Positions 5,523 to 6,848 of a stretch of 6,848 nucleotides of DNA are shown piece by piece. The DNA lies in assembly GCA_028817755.1 (NCBI GenBank), contig JAPPPA010000148.1, forward strand, positions 1 through 6,848. Reading direction: 5' to 3'. The DNA comes from Gammaproteobacteria bacterium. Its GTDB lineage: Bacteria; Pseudomonadota; Gammaproteobacteria; JAPPPA01. Positions within the stretch are counted from its first letter, which is position 1. The number at the start of each line of letters is the position of its first letter. The translations under genes were made by a program, and so were the position numbers. A model generated the notes under the pieces. It was not told the DNA's origin. It searched no databases and saw nothing but the letters and a program-made list of their open reading frames with translations.

Positions 5523-5929
5523 AACGGCGGCTCGTCGTCATCTAGGGTATTAGACATGGCGTTATTAAACGCCGCTGAGTCGTTTGACTGAGTGGTCGCC
5601 TGCGCGGCAGGCCATCCGCTATTGCTGGCACTTGGTGCGCTAGCATTGGCGCTCGCAGCTGCACCGGCAGCCACAATTTTCCAAGCCGCCAGGTTATTGA
5701 AGTAACGGCCGTTGTATTCGCGACCACGAATGTTGAACGACACAGTCACTTCCTGCCCCGGCGCAAAGCCATTAAGCAGTTCGATTTTGTCTTGCAGAAA
5801 CTCCAACAAAATATCTTGTGAGTATTTGCCATCTTCAACCGTGACTACCGCCTCACGCTTTCTAAAGCCGCTATTAAATTGCTGCTCGTCTTGAATGAGT
5901 TTGATTTTGCCGGTTAATTCGTAAGACAT
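5519..5929 (-). CDS. DUF3127 protein with SSB-like acidic C-terminal tip
   Basis: A 136-residue cytosolic protein. The N-terminal domain (1-86) begins MSYELTGKIKLIQDEQQF, then FRKREAVVTV (22-31), DILLEFLQDK (39-48), FAPGQEVTVSFNIRGREYNGRYFNNLAAWKI (55-85); this is the DUF3127 domain (PF11325), best known to me from Bacteroidetes. The alternating strands and the RGREYNGRYFNNL-type motif suggest an OB-like fold, which is inference. A low-complexity Ala/Ser/Asn/Gln linker (88-128) ends in LDDDEPPF, resembling the SSB tail DDDIPF that recruits DNA-repair and replication proteins. Start is the ATG with AGGAAAAGG in front; the frame continues upstream to 6028 but that extension lacks such a site and overlaps the panE-like gene. 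It is the only minus-strand gene, diverging from panE across 49 bp and converging on the Dabb gene with a 4-bp overlap. Confidence 0.85.
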   Translation of the reverse strand: MSYELTGKIKLIQDEQQFNSGFRKREAVVTVEDGKYSQDILLEFLQDKIELLNGFAPGQEVTVSFNIRGREYNGRYFNNLAAWKIVAAGAAASANASAPSASNSGWPAAQATTQSNDSAAFNNAMSNTLDDDEPPF

Positions 5930-5930
5930 G

Positions 5931-5939
5931 CCTTTTCCT
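5931..5939 (-). promoter_or_regulatory. Ribosome binding site for the DUF3127 gene
   Basis: On the minus strand AGGAAAAGG precedes the ATG at 5929, with AGGA six bases away. It decides in favour of the 136-residue product over an upstream in-frame start at 6028. Confidence 0.75.
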
Positions 5940-5978
5940 GTCCATGTGGGTTCTGCGAAGTAGCGGTATGCTAACGGA

Positions 5979-6848
5979 ATGAGCGACAAAATTTGCAACA
6001 CAATTACGATTATTGGTGCCGGTAGCATTGGCTGCTATGTTGGCGGGCGCTTGGCGGCGGCCGGAGCAAAAGTTAATTTGATTGGCAGAACCCGTATTGG
6101 CGACGCAATCAAAACACACGGCCTGCATGTGACTGACTATTTAGGTTACGACCAACAGCTATCGCTTTCGGACACACTCACCTTCACGGAATCATTAGAC
6201 AGCGCCGCAAACGCGGATCTAATTCTTGTTTGCGTCAAGTCCGCCGCCACTGCCGAAGTCGCTCAAGACCTAGCCAAACTCATTCCGCCAAGTACGGTAG
6301 TGATTAGCCTGCAAAACGGCTTAAACAATGCCGCGGTATTACGTGAGCATTTGCCCAACAACACATGCTTGGCAGGCATGGTTCAGTTCAATGTGATTAA
6401 CCGTGGCGACGGTAAATTTCACCAAGGCTCAGAGGGCGGCTTGGAGTGTGAAGCACATGAGGCTACCGCGCCGTTTATGCCGTTATTCGATGCCTGCGGT
6501 TTAGGGCTAGAACAACCACAAGACTTTCTGGCAGTGCAATGGGCAAAGCTGCTGCTAAACCTCAACAACCCCATCAATGCGCTATCAGGCGTACCCTTAA
6601 AAGAAGAGCTGTCACAACGCGATTTCCGCCGTTGTTTAGCCGCGGCACAGGCAGAAGCCATTGGCTTACTGAATCACGCCAATATCAAACCCGCCAAACT
6701 CACATCGCTGCCGCCGCATTGGATTCCAACTTTACTGACCGTACCCACTTGGCTCTTCAAATTACTCGCCAACAAAATGCTGGCGATTGACCCGCTAGCG
6801 CGTTCATCAATGTGGGAAGACCTAGAAGCTGGACGGAAAACTGAAATT
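5979..6848 (+). CDS. panE: 2-dehydropantoate 2-reductase (ketopantoate reductase), 3' end missing
   Basis: The first 290 residues of a cytosolic NADPH-dependent enzyme that reduces 2-dehydropantoate to pantoate in pantothenate/coenzyme A synthesis. Seen: the N-terminal Rossmann motif GAGSIG (13-18), Arg32 after the second strand as an NADPH-phosphate contact, VKSAAT (Lys87), SLQNG (Asn113), and the C-terminal-domain active site WAKLLLNLNNPINAL, with Lys190 and Asn194 matching E. coli Lys176 and Asn180. The last visible stretch SSMWEDLEAGRKTEI includes Ser276/277 and Glu289, the counterparts of E. coli Ser244 and Glu256. All catalytic residues are therefore present, and only about 15-50 residues should be missing. 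ATG 5979 is the only ATG start after the in-frame stop at 5961-5963; its Shine-Dalgarno is poor (GGA directly before it). It diverges from the DUF3127 gene. Paralogues of this family exist, so the pantothenate role is likely, not proven. Confidence 0.9.
   Translation, partial: MSDKICNTITIIGAGSIGCYVGGRLAAAGAKVNLIGRTRIGDAIKTHGLHVTDYLGYDQQLSLSDTLTFTESLDSAANADLILVCVKSAATAEVAQDLAKLIPPSTVVISLQNGLNNAAVLREHLPNNTCLAGMVQFNVINRGDGKFHQGSEGGLECEAHEATAPFMPLFDACGLGLEQPQDFLAVQWAKLLLNLNNPINALSGVPLKEELSQRDFRRCLAAAQAEAIGLLNHANIKPAKLTSLPPHWIPTLLTVPTWLFKLLANKMLAIDPLARSSMWEDLEAGRKTEI

Noticed and set aside
5930..6028. N-terminal extension of the DUF3127 protein with a hydrophobic stretch that could pass for a signal anchor
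   Set aside because: It overlaps the start and nucleotide-binding motif of the panE-like gene on the other strand and lacks a ribosome binding site, whereas ATG 5929 has AGGAAAAGG and starts the conserved domain.
6419..6790. Overlapping open frames on both strands near the window end
   Set aside because: Both are shadows of the panE-like gene, which has continuous family motifs through this stretch.

Overview
The window looks like chromosomal DNA of a free-living, aerobic gammaproteobacterium. The evidence is a roughly balanced base composition, a HemP-type heme-uptake gene behind a classical Fur box, a cyanide-insensitive (CioAB) form of cytochrome bd closest in my memory to the Pseudomonas proteins, and Shine-Dalgarno sequences of the GGAGG type. 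A marine oceanospirillum-like or related lineage is a guess from gene style only. No mobile element, tRNA, rRNA or CRISPR array is visible. Genes are closely packed and all but one lie on the + strand.

Layout. (1) 1-162: the C-terminal end of an unrecognised protein. (2) 191-589: a PhnB/VOC-superfamily protein. (3) 627-1664: a zinc-free MDR quinone-oxidoreductase-like enzyme, overlapping by 22 bp (4) 1643-2080: an ABA4-like four-helix membrane protein. (5) 2081-2216: a regulatory region with a 21-bp perfect palindrome abutting a near-consensus Fur box. (6) 2217-2429 and 2426-2593: an unrecognised 70-residue protein and HemP, overlapping by four bases. (7) 2594-2758: a non-coding stretch with an imperfect inverted repeat and a second copy of a 22-23 bp element also present upstream of gene 2217-2429. 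(8) 2759-4144, 4159-5184 and 5214-5522: cioA, cioB and a small Dabb-domain gene, apparently one operon. (9) 5519-5929 on the minus strand: a DUF3127 protein with an SSB-like acidic tail. (10) 5979-6848: a divergently transcribed 2-dehydropantoate 2-reductase, cut off by the window end just after its catalytic glutamate.

How the genes relate. The Fur box implies that the 70-residue protein and HemP are made under iron starvation. The cioAB operon follows directly; cytochrome bd carries three hemes per complex, so heme uptake and a heme-rich terminal oxidase sit side by side, although each seems to have its own promoter region. CioA/CioB would oxidise ubiquinol and reduce oxygen to water in the inner membrane. 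The MDR enzyme and ABA4-like protein are probably co-translated. The most interesting uncharacterised points are the Fur-linked 70-residue gene, the palindrome beside the Fur box, the Dabb gene in the third position of the cio operon, and the SSB-like C-terminal tip on the DUF3127 protein.
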